This document shows, in pieces, positions 1-9,063 of a stretch of 64,000 nucleotides of DNA (its first letter is position 1; every line of letters begins with the position of its first letter). The translations under genes and the position numbers were made by a program. Source of the stretch: Prosthecobacter sp. SYSU 5D2 (GTDB taxonomy: Bacteria; Verrucomicrobiota; Verrucomicrobiia; Verrucomicrobiales; Verrucomicrobiaceae). The notes under the pieces are model-generated. The model was not told the origin of the DNA, did no database searches, and saw only the letters and a list, made by a program, of their open reading frames with translations. The stretch is taken from the NCBI RefSeq assembly GCF_039655865.1, contig NZ_JBBYXL010000011.1, forward strand, positions 62,001 through 126,000, in the 5' to 3' direction.

Positions 1-71
1 TGAAAGTGCTGCACATTGCGGAGATCCTGGCCGGAGGAGAGCTGGCAATGGATGGCCATGGTTTGCCATAG
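1..71 (+). CDS. lutA: 3' end of lutA-like (YkgE) lactate utilization subunit, partial
   Basis: Only the last 22 or so codons are in the window; the frame starting at base 3 reads KVLHIAEILAGGEL and ends at a TAG at 69-71. LutA is the cysteine-rich CCG-domain subunit of the LutABC L-lactate oxidation complex. The identity rests on its place 46 bases before lutB on the same strand and on a tail resembling the C-terminal helix of LutA proteins. No CCG motif is visible here because the body of the gene lies upstream. This is a reasonable inference, not a proof. Confidence 0.6.
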   Translation, partial: KVLHIAEILAGGELAMDGHGLP

Positions 72-117
72 ATGGCGATGGTTTCTCAAGACGCTGTAAG
101 AATTAACTTCCCTCTTC

Positions 118-1473
118 ATGACCCACTCCACAGCCGCCCATGAATTCCTGCGCGATCCCGCCCGCGCTGCGTGGCATGACCAGACCTTGTGGATGGTGCG
201 TGCCAAGCGCGACCGCATGGCGACGCGTGTGCCCGAATGGGAGCAGCTCCGCGAGGCGGCCTCGCGGATCAAGGAGCACACTTTGTCCAGGCTGGCCGAC
301 TACCTGGAACAGTTCGCAGACAACGCCGCCGAGAACGGCATCTACGTCCACTGGGCAGCCGATGGCGAGGAGCACAACCGCATCGTTCAGGGCATCTTGC
401 AGAAGCATGGCGCGCGGAAGCTGGTGAAGAGCAAGTCCATGCTCACCGAGGAATGCCACCTCAATCCGCATCTGGAGAAGCATGGTATTGAGGTCATTGA
501 TACCGACCTCGGCGAGCGCATCGTCCAGCTTCAGAAGATGCCGCCCAGCCACATCGTCATGCCCGCTATCCACCTGAAGCGGGCGGAGGTGGGCGAGGTT
601 TTCCATGAGCACCTCGGCACTCCCGCCGGCCTGGATGATCCGCAGCAGCTTACGGAGGCTGCCCGGCAGCATTTGAGAAATCATTTTCTCACCGCCGATG
701 CCGCACTCACCGGGGTCAACTTTGCCATTGCCGAGACGGGCGCGTTTGTCGTCTGCACCAATGAGGGCAATGCGGACATGGGAGCGCATCTTGCCCCGGT
801 TCACATCGCCTGCATGGGCATTGAAAAAATCATCCCGCAGCAGGTGCATCTGGGGGTCTTTTTGCGCCTGCTGGCCCGCAGCGCCACCGGCCAGCCCAGC
901 ACCGTTTTCAGCTCCCACTTTCTCAAACCGCGCCCTGGCCAGGAGATACACATCGTCATTGTGGACAATGGCCGCAGTCGTCAGCTAGCCAGGCCGGATT
1001 ACCGCAAATCCCTGGCCTGCATCCGCTGCGCCGCCTGTTTTAATACCTGCCCCGTTTACCGCCGCAGTGGCGGTTACAGCTACAGCTACTTCATCGCCGG
1101 GCCCATCGGCAGCATCCTCGCACCGAATGTGGACAAGGCAGCCCATTCCAGCATGCCCTTCGCCTCCACCCTCTGCGGCTCCTGCACCGCCGTCTGTCCG
1201 GTGAAGATTGACATCCACGCGCAGCTTCTCAAATGGCGTCAGGACATCACCGCCGCAGGCCATGCACCGTGGTGGAAAAAGGCGGCCATGTTCATGACTG
1301 CCTATGTCGTTCGCCGCCCAGCGCTCTTCCGGCTTGGCGGATGGTTCATGCGAAAGTCGGCTCGGATGCTCAGCTTCCTACGCCTAGATCCCTGGACCCA
1401 ATCCCGAGATTTGCCGCAGCCACCCGCGCAGACCTTTCGCCAATGGTATAACCAACAGTCTGATGAAAATTGA
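118..1473 (+). CDS. lutB: LutB: iron-sulfur lactate utilization protein B (LUD domain)
   Basis: This 451-residue protein has an N-terminal LUD domain (about residues 60-290) followed by a ferredoxin-like 4Fe-4S region. Cys301, 304, 307 and 311 form a CxxCxxCxxxCP motif, and Cys353, 356 and 360 form a second cluster motif. LutB is the electron-transferring subunit of the LutABC complex that oxidises L-lactate to pyruvate in the cytoplasm. Its length matches the family. The ATG at 118 follows an intergenic stretch of 46 bases after the lutA stop. lutC follows after a 60-base gap that holds a REP unit. The whole looks like one operon, lutA-lutB-lutC. Family assignment is secure; the substrate is taken from the family. 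Confidence 0.93.
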   Translation: MTHSTAAHEFLRDPARAAWHDQTLWMVRAKRDRMATRVPEWEQLREAASRIKEHTLSRLADYLEQFADNAAENGIYVHWAADGEEHNRIVQGILQKHGARKLVKSKSMLTEECHLNPHLEKHGIEVIDTDLGERIVQLQKMPPSHIVMPAIHLKRAEVGEVFHEHLGTPAGLDDPQQLTEAARQHLRNHFLTADAALTGVNFAIAETGAFVVCTNEGNADMGAHLAPVHIACMGIEKIIPQQVHLGVFLRLLARSATGQPSTVFSSHFLKPRPGQEIHIVIVDNGRSRQLARPDYRKSLACIRCAACFNTCPVYRRSGGYSYSYFIAGPIGSILAPNVDKAAHSSMPFASTLCGSCTAVCPVKIDIHAQLLKWRQDITAAGHAPWWKKAAMFMTAYVVRRPALFRLGGWFMRKSARMLSFLRLDPWTQSRDLPQPPAQTFRQWYNQQSDEN

Positions 1474-1500
1474 CCTTTCTGGAGAAGCGCACTCCACCCC

Positions 1501-1525
1501 GGCACTTGGCAAGTGCCTCTCCTTG
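1501..1525. repeat. Single REP unit between lutB and lutC
   Basis: The 17-nt palindrome GGCACTTGGCAAGTGCC (1501-1517) is followed by TCTCCTTG, the same tail as in the REP pairs at 8281, 8989 and 12156. The bases just before it (about 1480-1497) look like a decayed partner unit. It overlaps a GTG that could be misread as the lutC start. Confidence 0.8.
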
Positions 1526-1533
1526 ATATCATC

Positions 1534-2124
1534 ATGAGCCGCAGCACCATCCTCACCGCCATCCGCCAGGCCCAGGGTACTCCCGTCCCGATGCCGGAGG
1601 CGGCTGTCGCTGCTCTCCATGACTTGCCGAATGCGGCAGGCATGCCGGAGTTCATCGCCACGCTGGATCTCATCGGGGCACGTGTCATCCGGGGCCGCAG
1701 CTTGGCGGAAGCCGCCACATGGCTGCGCGAAAACGTCCCGGCCACCGCATCGCTCGCCTCCACCATCCCGGAGCTTCCCGGCACGATGGATCTGACGGCC
1801 ATTAGTGATCCTCACGCCCTGGACGGCATCCACACCGCCATCCTTCCCGCGCGTTTTGGTGTTTGTGAAAACGGGGCTGTCTGGCTGGATGAAACGGAGC
1901 TTGGCCCGCATCGGGTACTTCCTTTCATCGCCGAACATCTTTTCATCGTCCTCCGCGCCAGCGACCTCGTTCCTACGCTGCACCAAGCCTATGACCGCAT
2001 CGCCAAGATCGGCACCGGTTTCGGCCTCTTCCTCGCCGGACCATCCAAGACCGCGGACATCGAGCAATGTCTCGTCATCGGTGCCCACGGTGCCCGTGGA
2101 GCCACTGTTTTCATTCTTGATTAA
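1534..2124 (+). CDS. lutC: LutC: LUD-domain lactate utilization protein C
   Basis: This is a LUD-domain protein of 196 residues, the third subunit of LutABC. It begins MSRSTILTAIRQA and ends GARGATVFILD, the usual C-terminal strand of the YkgG/LutC family. I chose the ATG at 1534 because the in-frame GTG at 1513 lies inside a REP palindrome and would add seven residues with no family resemblance. It follows lutB in the same direction. The REP unit between them could act as a processing or stabilising hairpin in the lut transcript; this is inferred. Confidence 0.88.
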   Translation: MSRSTILTAIRQAQGTPVPMPEAAVAALHDLPNAAGMPEFIATLDLIGARVIRGRSLAEAATWLRENVPATASLASTIPELPGTMDLTAISDPHALDGIHTAILPARFGVCENGAVWLDETELGPHRVLPFIAEHLFIVLRASDLVPTLHQAYDRIAKIGTGFGLFLAGPSKTADIEQCLVIGAHGARGATVFILD

Positions 2125-2189
2125 AGTCCATTTGAAGTTCCCCCATCTCCGGTCCTGCCCATCCTGTAATCCTGTCTAGATTCTTCTTC

Positions 2190-3029
2190 GTGCCCACCCC
2201 GCCTCCAGCCCTCACTGAAACTACCCGCGACGGTCCCAAGACCACACGCTGGGTACTGGAGGCAGCAGATTGCCGGGCCTTTGCCACCCACCGCATCGCC
2301 CGCCTGGGCATGGATGAGGCCGTGGCTCCTTATGAACGGGTGCGGCTATCCCCCAGCGGCAGTTTTATCATGGTCTGCCTCAGCGGCACCGGCAGTATTC
2401 TTCTTGACGGCCGCTGGCACAAAATTGGCCCTGGCACCGCCTGCATGGCTCCGCCGCGTGTGCCAAATGCCTTTCATGCCCTGCCGGGCAAGCCCTGGAG
2501 CTTTCTCTGGATCCGTTACGACGAGCCATCTTTTGTCACGCCTTTGGTTAGCGCTGCTTCCCCAGTCAGGCTGAAGGTGGATGCCGCCCAGCTTCACCGC
2601 ATCTGGGCCGGGCTAAGGGGCGAGTGGGAAAGCACCCGCGATGTGAAGGCCCTCCATCATTGGACGGAACTCCTCCAGCACCACACCCGCCGCCTGGCGG
2701 AACCCTGGCGTCGCGATGAACGCCTGCGCCGCCTCTGGCAGGAGGTGGAAACCCGTCTGGCCGAGGACTGGACACTTGCCTCCCTGGCCCACGCCGCGCA
2801 TGTCAGTGAAGAGCATTTCCGCCGCCTCTGCTGGAAGGAACTGGGCCGCAGCCCCATGGCCCACCTGACCTCGCTGCGCATCCAGGCCGCGCAGGAGATG
2901 CTCAGCAACACGCAGGACAAGCAGGAGGTCATCGCCTTGCACGTGGGCTATCGCAGCCCCATTGCCTTCTCCCGCGCCTTCCGCCGCTGGGCAGGCTGCC
3001 TGCCATCAGATTACCGGGCCCGCGTTTGA
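2190..3029 (+). CDS. AraC-family transcriptional regulator
   Basis: This 279-residue protein has an N-terminal cupin-like sensor domain (about residues 30-130, with the SGTGSILLDGRWHKIGPG strand pattern) and a C-terminal double helix-turn-helix (about 185-279). The C-terminal part includes the typical ending HVGYRSPIAFSRAFRRWAG and a terminal PSDYR. The GTG at 2190 gives a full-length cupin; later ATGs would cut it. The lut operon lies 66 bases upstream in the same direction, so it might control lut, but sugar or lactate sensing cannot be read from sequence. Its last 24 bases overlap the 3' end of the convergent PAP2 gene. Confidence 0.88.
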   Translation: MPTPPPALTETTRDGPKTTRWVLEAADCRAFATHRIARLGMDEAVAPYERVRLSPSGSFIMVCLSGTGSILLDGRWHKIGPGTACMAPPRVPNAFHALPGKPWSFLWIRYDEPSFVTPLVSAASPVRLKVDAAQLHRIWAGLRGEWESTRDVKALHHWTELLQHHTRRLAEPWRRDERLRRLWQEVETRLAEDWTLASLAHAAHVSEEHFRRLCWKELGRSPMAHLTSLRIQAAQEMLSNTQDKQEVIALHVGYRSPIAFSRAFRRWAGCLPSDYRARV

Positions 3030-3782
3030 TGCCTCATCTTCAACCCTCTCCGGCACGTCAGGCCCCACATTTTCCCCGGCTCCCTTTCGCGGTGAAATTC
3101 TCAGGGCGATCAGCCCAAACGTCAGCGCCCAGATGCCCCCCACCATCCAGCCTGCCAGCACATCTGTGGGCCAATGCACACCCAGGTAAACCCGGCTCAC
3201 CCCAACCAAAAGTGTAATAATCACTGAAAGCGTGATGATGAACAGCCGCAGCCTGAGATGCGGCTGCGTGCGCGCCAACAGCACCCCCAGCGTCAGATAC
3301 ACCACCGCCGCCATCATCGCATGCCCGCTGGGAAAGCTGGCACTCGTCACCAGCACCCCATGCGGAACCAGGTCCGGGCGCGGCCGGTCGAAAAACTCCT
3401 TTAACATGGCCGAAGCCTGCATCCCGCCCGCGATGGCTACCAGTGTCAGCAGTGCCAGCCGGTGCCTCCCCAGCAGCAGCATCAGTCCCAGCGAAGCCGC
3501 CGTCAGCCCCGTGAGAATGGTAAACCCGCCCAGAGCCGTCAGATCACGACCCATCTCTTCCATCCACGGCGGGCCGATGGGGTCCGCAGGATTTCCTGCC
3601 TCTCGCATCGCCAGCAGAATCTTCTCATCATATCCATGCGACTCCATCTCTCCGACCTCATCGGCGAGCTCAATGAACCCCCACAGTCCGCAGGCAATCA
3701 GCAGCAGCGTCGCCAAAATCATCGGCTCTTTGCGCCAGCGTAGCACACGTTTGAGGAAGGGGGACAAAGCGAGCGAAGTCAT
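3006..3782 (-). CDS. PAP2-family membrane phosphatase
   Basis: This 258-residue integral membrane protein has about six hydrophobic segments and all three phosphatase motifs of the PAP2 superfamily. These are K128 to P136 (KEFFDRPRP), PSGH at 151-154, and SR 196-197 through H203 and D207 (SRVYLGVHWPTD). Such enzymes dephosphorylate lipid phosphates, for example phosphatidic acid or undecaprenyl pyrophosphate, on the outer face of the inner membrane; which substrate is used here is unknown. The C-terminal tail is hydrophilic. It is convergent with, and overlaps by 24 bases, the AraC gene. Confidence 0.9.
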   Translation of the reverse strand: MTSLALSPFLKRVLRWRKEPMILATLLLIACGLWGFIELADEVGEMESHGYDEKILLAMREAGNPADPIGPPWMEEMGRDLTALGGFTILTGLTAASLGLMLLLGRHRLALLTLVAIAGGMQASAMLKEFFDRPRPDLVPHGVLVTSASFPSGHAMMAAVVYLTLGVLLARTQPHLRLRLFIITLSVIITLLVGVSRVYLGVHWPTDVLAGWMVGGIWALTFGLIALRISPRKGAGENVGPDVPERVEDEASNAGPVI

Positions 3783-3959
3783 GGGTTGTAAACAGGCATC
3801 AAAGAAGCAGCGGACAAGCAGTCTGTCACATTTTAGATTCGCAGATCACTTGGGCTCCGGTCCCCTTCCCCCCTGCCCCGGAGTGCATTTTGGTCACCTC
3901 TTTGTGGACGCCTTCGGGCGAATCTGATGAAATCCCGGCGTTATATCCTTTCCACCACC

Positions 3960-6900
3960 ATGCGCCGCCTAGCTTTCTTCTGCCTGCTGCTCACCACAGC
4001 CCTTGGCCTCCAGGCCCAGCCCGTCTCGCTCTTTGATGGCAAGACCCTTACCGGCTGGGATTACGACCCCGCCGTCTGGCGTGTTGAGGACGGCCTCATG
4101 ACCGGCGGCTCTCTCACCGAAAAAGTCACGCAGAACTACTTCATCTGCACAAACAAGAGCTACCAAAACTTTGACCTCAAACTGAAGATCAAATGCAGCG
4201 GCGATCCCGCCACCGGCATGCTCAACAGCGGCATTCAGATCCGCAGCATGCGCGTCCCTGGCGGCCATCACATGAGCGGTTACCAGGTGGACTGCGGCAA
4301 TGGCTGGTTTGGCAAAATTTACGATGAGTTCCGCCGTAACAAAGTCATCGCCGAGCCCCTGGATGCCGCTGCTTTGGACAAAGCCGTGGACATCTATGGC
4401 TGGAACGAATACCGCATCCGCGCCGAAGGTGCACGCATCCAGGTCTGGATCAACGGGGTCGCTGCGATTGACTACACCGAGACGGACAAAAACGTCGCGC
4501 TAGACGGCCAACTTGGCCCGCAGGTCCACAGCGGCGGGGCCTGCCTGGTGCAGGTAAAGGACATCACCCTTGAGGAACTCCCCGTCACGCCCGGCGCCCC
4601 CACTTGGCAGTCCCTGGGCGGCGTGGAGGCCGCGCGCAAGCTCGTCGCCCCGCTGCCCAAGCCGAAGGCCAAAGCGGGAGCGGCGAAGAAGTCCAAAGGT
4701 CGCCGCGACATCAGCTACAATGCCGTGACCGGGGAACCCAAAACCGCCGCCGAACAGCAAAAGCTGTTTCATTTGCCCGAAGGGTACGAGATCGAACTCG
4801 TCGTCCAGGAGAGCGACGGCATTGGCAAATTCGTCAGCGTTTATTTCGACCAGCGTGGACGTCTTTGGACTCAGACCGCCTTTGAATATCCGGTGGATGC
4901 CAATGAAAACCCGGCCGCAGCCGAGGCCATTTATAAAAGTCCCGGCAAGGATAAAGTCCTCGTCTATCCCCGCGAGGCGCTGAATGCTCACCTGCCCCCT
5001 GGCGGCCTGACCCATCCAACGGTGTATGCGGATGGACTGGCCATCCCGCTGGGCATCCTGCCCTGGGGCAATGGCGATGCCTGCTACATCCAACATGGCC
5101 ATGACCTGAAGCTTTTCAAAGACTCCGATGGCGATGGCAAAGCGGATACACACGATGTGATCCTCACCGGCTTCGGTGTGCAGGACAGCCACCTTTTTCC
5201 GCATCAGTTCACCCGCGCCCCTGGCGGCTGGATCTGGATGGCCCAGGGCCTCTTTAACAACAGCCAGGTCCACAAACCCGGCAGCGACCAAAAGGTGGAC
5301 TACCCCAAATGCGGCATGGCCCGCATGAGACCTGACGGCAGCGACTTTGAAGTCACCAGCACCGGGCCTAACAACATTTGGGGACTCGTCATCACTGGCG
5401 AGGGCGAGACCTTCATCCAGGAAGCCAACGATTACGGCTACCCCGTCATGCCCTTCCACGAATACGCCTACTACCCCGGCGGCATGGAGGCCCTGAAGAA
5501 GAGCTACCAGCCGGATTTCCCCCCGCAGGCGGAGTTTCGCATGGGTGGGACGGGGCTGAGCGGGCTGGCGCTGATTGAGAGCGGTCCGCTGCAGGACGCC
5601 AAGGCGGCTTATACGATGGCCGTTGCCAATCCCATCACCTCCAAAGTCCAGACCCTCGCCATGCACCGGGACGGCCCCTATTGGAAGCTGGAGCAGAAGG
5701 AGGACCTCATCACTTGCGATGACCCCTTTTTCAGGCCCGTCGCCCTCACCAACGGACCGGACGGCTGCCTCTACATCGTGGACTGGTATAACAAAATCAT
5801 CTCCCACAATGAAGTGCCTCGGGCGCATCCGGACCGGGATAAGACGAGGGGGCGGATCTGGCGCGTGAAGTACAGTACTCATCACTCTCCGAGTGATGCG
5901 AAGCCCCAAACAGCCGCTGTTCCATCGCCAGTTTCCTCCGCAGCCACGTCCGGGGTCCATCACTCGGAGAGTGATGAGTACTGTACCATCCCCGACTTCA
6001 CGAAACTCAGCACGGATGACCTCATCGCCCTCCTGGGCACCAAGCCCACTGGCAGGGCACACCTCGCCTGGCAGACGCTGGCGGATCGGGACATGCTGCC
6101 AAAGAACCATTGGTCCAGCCAGGAATACGCTGCCCCACCCCTCACCGGAGAAGTGCGATCCTTGGCGAAAAACCCCACGGATGAAAACATCGCCAAGCTC
6201 CTCGCCTTCGCCAAACCCTCCCTCCCCAACGGCCCCACCATCCAGTCCTCACGCGCGCCCAAAAAGATCCCCGTTCGCGAAGCCTATGACCGGGAGTTTG
6301 AGAGGTTCCTGGTCCGCCTGTTCCTGGAGCGGCATCCTGAGGCGGTGGCGCGATTTCTCGATTCCGAGGCTGCTACAGCTCTCCAGGTTGAAGCCTGCGT
6401 CCTCGCCGCCCTGGCCCTGGAACCGAAAACCAGCGCTTCACGCGTCGCCAAACTCCTGCCACAACTGGACCGGTCACCCAATGATGAGGAGCTTTTACGT
6501 CTGGCCCAGTTCCCGGAAGAACCCGGCGTGGGCGAAGCCCTGAAGACCCTGCTCGCCCAGCCCACTTCTGGGGCCGTCGTCGCGGAAAAACTCCTGGCCA
6601 AACGTACCTCGCTGGACTCCTCCCGCGTCGGCCCCATCCTCAAAGAAACCGCCCTTAGCATGCTGAAGAGCAACAACCTGGCCACCCGCAAACAAGCCCT
6701 TGTGCTGTGCAGCGGCTTTCAAATTCCTGCCGAGGAAGACATCATCGAGCCCCTCGCCCAGCGGCAGCATCAGGTCTTTGCAGGCCAGCCCGTCCCCCAG
6801 GATGAAAGTGGCGAACTCGCCCTCCGCCTCGCCGCCCTGGCCGCCATCCGTTCGCCTGAGACCCTGCTGTTCTACGTCCTAGCCGAATCCGATCCCGACG

Positions 6901-8246
6901 CCACTCTCCGCGATGCCGCGCTGGATGCCCTCATCGCCGCCAGCACCAATTCCGTGGAGAGCGCCTGCGAACGCCTCTTCAAGCTCTACCCCAAGCTCAC
7001 CCCGGCCCAGCGCAAGCGCACCCTTAATGCCCTCTCCGGCCAGGCCGAAGGCGGAGCCAAAAGCCTGCTCACCGCCATCCTCGGCAAAACCATCCCCCAG
7101 GCTGATCTCGATGGTCCCGTGCTCGAACGCCTCGCCACCGTGCTGGGCGAAGATCCCGCCCTGGCCCAGCTTCAGCAGCAGCTCGGCGGTGTGTTTGGCG
7201 AGGTGCTTTTGCTTGATGGCCAGGACAGCGCCTGGGTGGATTCCAAGCTCACCCTTGAAGGTCCCTTCACCGTCGAGACCTGGGTCCGCCTAACCGGAGG
7301 TATCGGAAATCAGGACAGCATCCTCGGCTCGCCCCAACAGATCGACTTCAATTTCTTCGGCTCCAAATTTCGCGTCTGGCTCGGTGATGGCATCGGCGAT
7401 GTCGCCGTCGCGCAGAAACCGATGACGCCCGATCTCTGGACCCACGTGGCCATCACCCGCGATGCCGGAGGCACCTTCCGCCTGTATCAAAACGGCGAGC
7501 TGGAAGCCACCAGCAGCAAAAAATCCACTGCCTCCTTCAAGGACTGCCGCATCGGCTGGAGCGGCCCCAACCAGGGCACCCACGGCGCGCTCAGCGAATT
7601 CCGCGTGTGGAAACAGGCCCGCACCGAGGCCCAGATCCGCGCCCACTTCGATCGCATCCTGCCCCCCGCCACCGGAGGCCTGGACTTCACCGCCGCCCGC
7701 GACCTGAAGCCCGCCACGCCCAAGCTCTACGGCAAGGGTGCACGCATCGCCAAGACCCTCGATACCCCGCCGCTGCTCACCGAGGCCCAGGCCCAGAAGC
7801 TGGATGCCCAATTCACCCGCTACACCGCCCTGGCCGCCCAGGGAGATGCCGAGAAGGGCAAACCGCTGGCTGCCCTGTGCATCGCCTGCCACCAGATCGG
7901 CAATACCGGCGGGCAGATCGGCCCGAATTTGAGCGGGGCCGGAGCGATGGGGCTGGAGGCCGTTTTGCGTAACATCCTGACCCCCAATGCGGCCATGGAG
8001 CCCGGCTATCGCATCTACCGGGTGGAGATGAAGAACGGCGATCTCATTGACGCCTTCTTCGTTAGCGAGGACGCACAGGCGACCATCATCCGCCAGCCCG
8101 GCCTGCCTGACCGGCGGATCAACAAACAGGACATCCGCAGCACCCGCTACATCCGCCGCAGCCTCATGCCCGAAGGCCTCCTGGATGCCCTGCCCGAGGA
8201 CAGCGCCGCCGACCTGCTGGCCTACCTCATGACGCTGAAAGGGTAA
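3960..8246 (+). CDS. Secreted DUF1080 / PVC-type dehydrogenase / HEAT / LamG / cytochrome c multidomain protein
   Basis: This giant secreted protein has about 1428 residues. Order of parts: signal peptide (MRRLAFFCLLLTTALG); DUF1080 lectin-like domain (about 20-200); PVC membrane-bound dehydrogenase beta-propeller (about 265-635); a palindrome-derived insert (637-676); helical HEAT-like repeats (about 680-1060); LamG/concanavalin-like domain (about 1080-1240); and a C-terminal haem domain with C1307, C1310 and H1311 (CIACH), ending with the usual SLMPEGLLDAL tail. Such proteins are abundant in planctomycetes and verrucomicrobia and are thought to act in polysaccharide or sugar oxidation in the periplasm; the substrate is unknown. 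An in-frame ATG at 3927 would add 11 residues. I prefer 3960 because it starts a clean signal peptide. No Shine-Dalgarno is seen at either. Confidence 0.88.
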   Translation: MRRLAFFCLLLTTALGLQAQPVSLFDGKTLTGWDYDPAVWRVEDGLMTGGSLTEKVTQNYFICTNKSYQNFDLKLKIKCSGDPATGMLNSGIQIRSMRVPGGHHMSGYQVDCGNGWFGKIYDEFRRNKVIAEPLDAAALDKAVDIYGWNEYRIRAEGARIQVWINGVAAIDYTETDKNVALDGQLGPQVHSGGACLVQVKDITLEELPVTPGAPTWQSLGGVEAARKLVAPLPKPKAKAGAAKKSKGRRDISYNAVTGEPKTAAEQQKLFHLPEGYEIELVVQESDGIGKFVSVYFDQRGRLWTQTAFEYPVDANENPAAAEAIYKSPGKDKVLVYPREALNAHLPPGGLTHPTVYADGLAIPLGILPWGNGDACYIQHGHDLKLFKDSDGDGKADTHDVILTGFGVQDSHLFPHQFTRAPGGWIWMAQGLFNNSQVHKPGSDQKVDYPKCGMARMRPDGSDFEVTSTGPNNIWGLVITGEGETFIQEANDYGYPVMPFHEYAYYPGGMEALKKSYQPDFPPQAEFRMGGTGLSGLALIESGPLQDAKAAYTMAVANPITSKVQTLAMHRDGPYWKLEQKEDLITCDDPFFRPVALTNGPDGCLYIVDWYNKIISHNEVPRAHPDRDKTRGRIWRVKYSTHHSPSDAKPQTAAVPSPVSSAATSGVHHSESDEYCTIPDFTKLSTDDLIALLGTKPTGRAHLAWQTLADRDMLPKNHWSSQEYAAPPLTGEVRSLAKNPTDENIAKLLAFAKPSLPNGPTIQSSRAPKKIPVREAYDREFERFLVRLFLERHPEAVARFLDSEAATALQVEACVLAALALEPKTSASRVAKLLPQLDRSPNDEELLRLAQFPEEPGVGEALKTLLAQPTSGAVVAEKLLAKRTSLDSSRVGPILKETALSMLKSNNLATRKQALVLCSGFQIPAEEDIIEPLAQRQHQVFAGQPVPQDESGELALRLAALAAIRSPETLLFYVLAESDPDATLRDAALDALIAASTNSVESACERLFKLYPKLTPAQRKRTLNALSGQAEGGAKSLLTAILGKTIPQADLDGPVLERLATVLGEDPALAQLQQQLGGVFGEVLLLDGQDSAWVDSKLTLEGPFTVETWVRLTGGIGNQDSILGSPQQIDFNFFGSKFRVWLGDGIGDVAVAQKPMTPDLWTHVAITRDAGGTFRLYQNGELEATSSKKSTASFKDCRIGWSGPNQGTHGALSEFRVWKQARTEAQIRAHFDRILPPATGGLDFTAARDLKPATPKLYGKGARIAKTLDTPPLLTEAQAQKLDAQFTRYTALAAQGDAEKGKPLAALCIACHQIGNTGGQIGPNLSGAGAMGLEAVLRNILTPNAAMEPGYRIYRVEMKNGDLIDAFFVSEDAQATIIRQPGLPDRRINKQDIRSTRYIRRSLMPEGLLDALPEDSAADLLAYLMTLKG
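5870..5986. repeat. In-frame insertion made of two inverted 29-nt hairpin units
   Basis: Bases 5870-5898 and 5958-5986 are perfect reverse complements (29 of 29), separated by 59 bases. Each arm is itself a small hairpin: ATCACTC and GAGTGAT around a 3-nt loop. The block is 117 nt, exactly 39 codons, so the host gene stays open. It sits between the dehydrogenase propeller and the helical repeats, a likely linker. It looks like a REP/BIME-type pair unrelated in sequence to the ACTTGCCAAGT family elsewhere in the window. No second copy was seen here. Confidence 0.85.
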
Positions 8247-8280
8247 GATGGGCGAGGAGAGGGACTTGCCAAGCCAGTGC

Positions 8281-8344
8281 CCCAAGGAGTGGGACTTGCC
8301 AAGTCCCTTCTTAATACCCGGCACTTGGCAAGTGCCGCTCCTTG
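8281..8344. repeat. REP pair (BIME-like), left flank of RAYT gene
   Basis: Two head-to-head units of the form CAAGGAG-N-GGxACTTGCCAAGTxCC sit here. GGGACTTGCCAAGTCCC is at 8291-8307 and the inverted GGCACTTGGCAAGTGCC is at 8320-8336, joined by a TTCTTAATACC linker. The 64 bases are identical to 8989-9052 on the other side of the transposase gene. A decayed unit precedes it at about 8255-8276. Confidence 0.92.
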
Positions 8345-8358
8345 GTTAAACCATCTCG

Positions 8359-8985
8359 ATGAAGTTCTTCAATCCGTTCGAAGACATCAAGGTCACCCGG
8401 AACCATCTGCCACATTGGCAGCAGCCTGGAGTACCCTACTTCATCACCTTTCGCATGGCAGATTCGCTGCCTGTCGGGATGCTCGAAGAACTGGAGGCGG
8501 AGCGGCTTTTGTGGCAGCAAAACCATCCGCCGCCGCTATCTCCTGATGAGGAGGCTGAATACCACAAGCGCTTCTCTGCCAGGGTTGATCAGTGGTTGGA
8601 TCAAGGGCATGGCTCCTGCGTCCTACGGCAGACTTGCTACCGGCTGAAGATTGAAGAGTCCCTGAAGTTCTTTGATGGCCAGCGATATGAAATGCTGTCC
8701 TATGTGATCATGCCAAACCACGTGCATGGGCTCTTGATGATCCACCCCGACTGGTCGTTGGAAAAAGTTATCTTCACCTGGAAACGTCGCACAGCAGGAG
8801 TGATCAATGAGAGTCTGGGCGTCACTGGCCCGTTCTGGCAGCGGGATTACTTCGACCGACTGATTCGGGATGGCGATCATCTGAGGAACGTGATCCGTTA
8901 CATCCGGCGAAATCCCACCAAAGCAAGTTTGAAGGAGGGAGAATTCACCTTGTGGGAAAGTGCGCTGGCGCAGGCCGTGGGATGA
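8359..8985 (+). CDS. REP-associated tyrosine transposase (RAYT, Y1_Tnp / IS200-like)
   Basis: This 208-residue protein belongs to the HUH/Y1 single-strand transposase superfamily. The metal-binding motif is H121-V122-H123 in YVIMPNHVHGL. Candidate nucleophile tyrosines are Y164 (QRDYFDRLIRD) and Y181 (YIRRNPTKA). RAYTs are domesticated relatives of IS200 TnpA that act on REP hairpins. The gene lies between two identical 64-nt REP pairs (8281-8344, 8989-9052), with nothing else in between, as expected of a REP/RAYT unit. The N-terminus (PYFITFRMADSLP) is typical of this group. It appears intact and could supply REP mobility for the copies at 1.5, 9.06 and 12.2 kb. Confidence 0.9.
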   Translation: MKFFNPFEDIKVTRNHLPHWQQPGVPYFITFRMADSLPVGMLEELEAERLLWQQNHPPPLSPDEEAEYHKRFSARVDQWLDQGHGSCVLRQTCYRLKIEESLKFFDGQRYEMLSYVIMPNHVHGLLMIHPDWSLEKVIFTWKRRTAGVINESLGVTGPFWQRDYFDRLIRDGDHLRNVIRYIRRNPTKASLKEGEFTLWESALAQAVG

Positions 8986-8988
8986 GGA

Positions 8989-9052
8989 CCCAAGGAGTGG
9001 GACTTGCCAAGTCCCTTCTTAATACCCGGCACTTGGCAAGTGCCGCTCCTTG
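8989..9052. repeat. REP pair, right flank of RAYT gene
   Basis: Exact 64-nt copy of 8281-8344, beginning four bases after the transposase stop codon. Palindromes lie at 8999-9015 and 9028-9044. Confidence 0.92.
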
Positions 9053-9063
9053 AACCTGAAACT

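Noticed and set aside
4500-6110. Minus-strand frame inside the giant secreted protein gene
   Set aside because: Opposite to a well-supported gene; no domain or start site.
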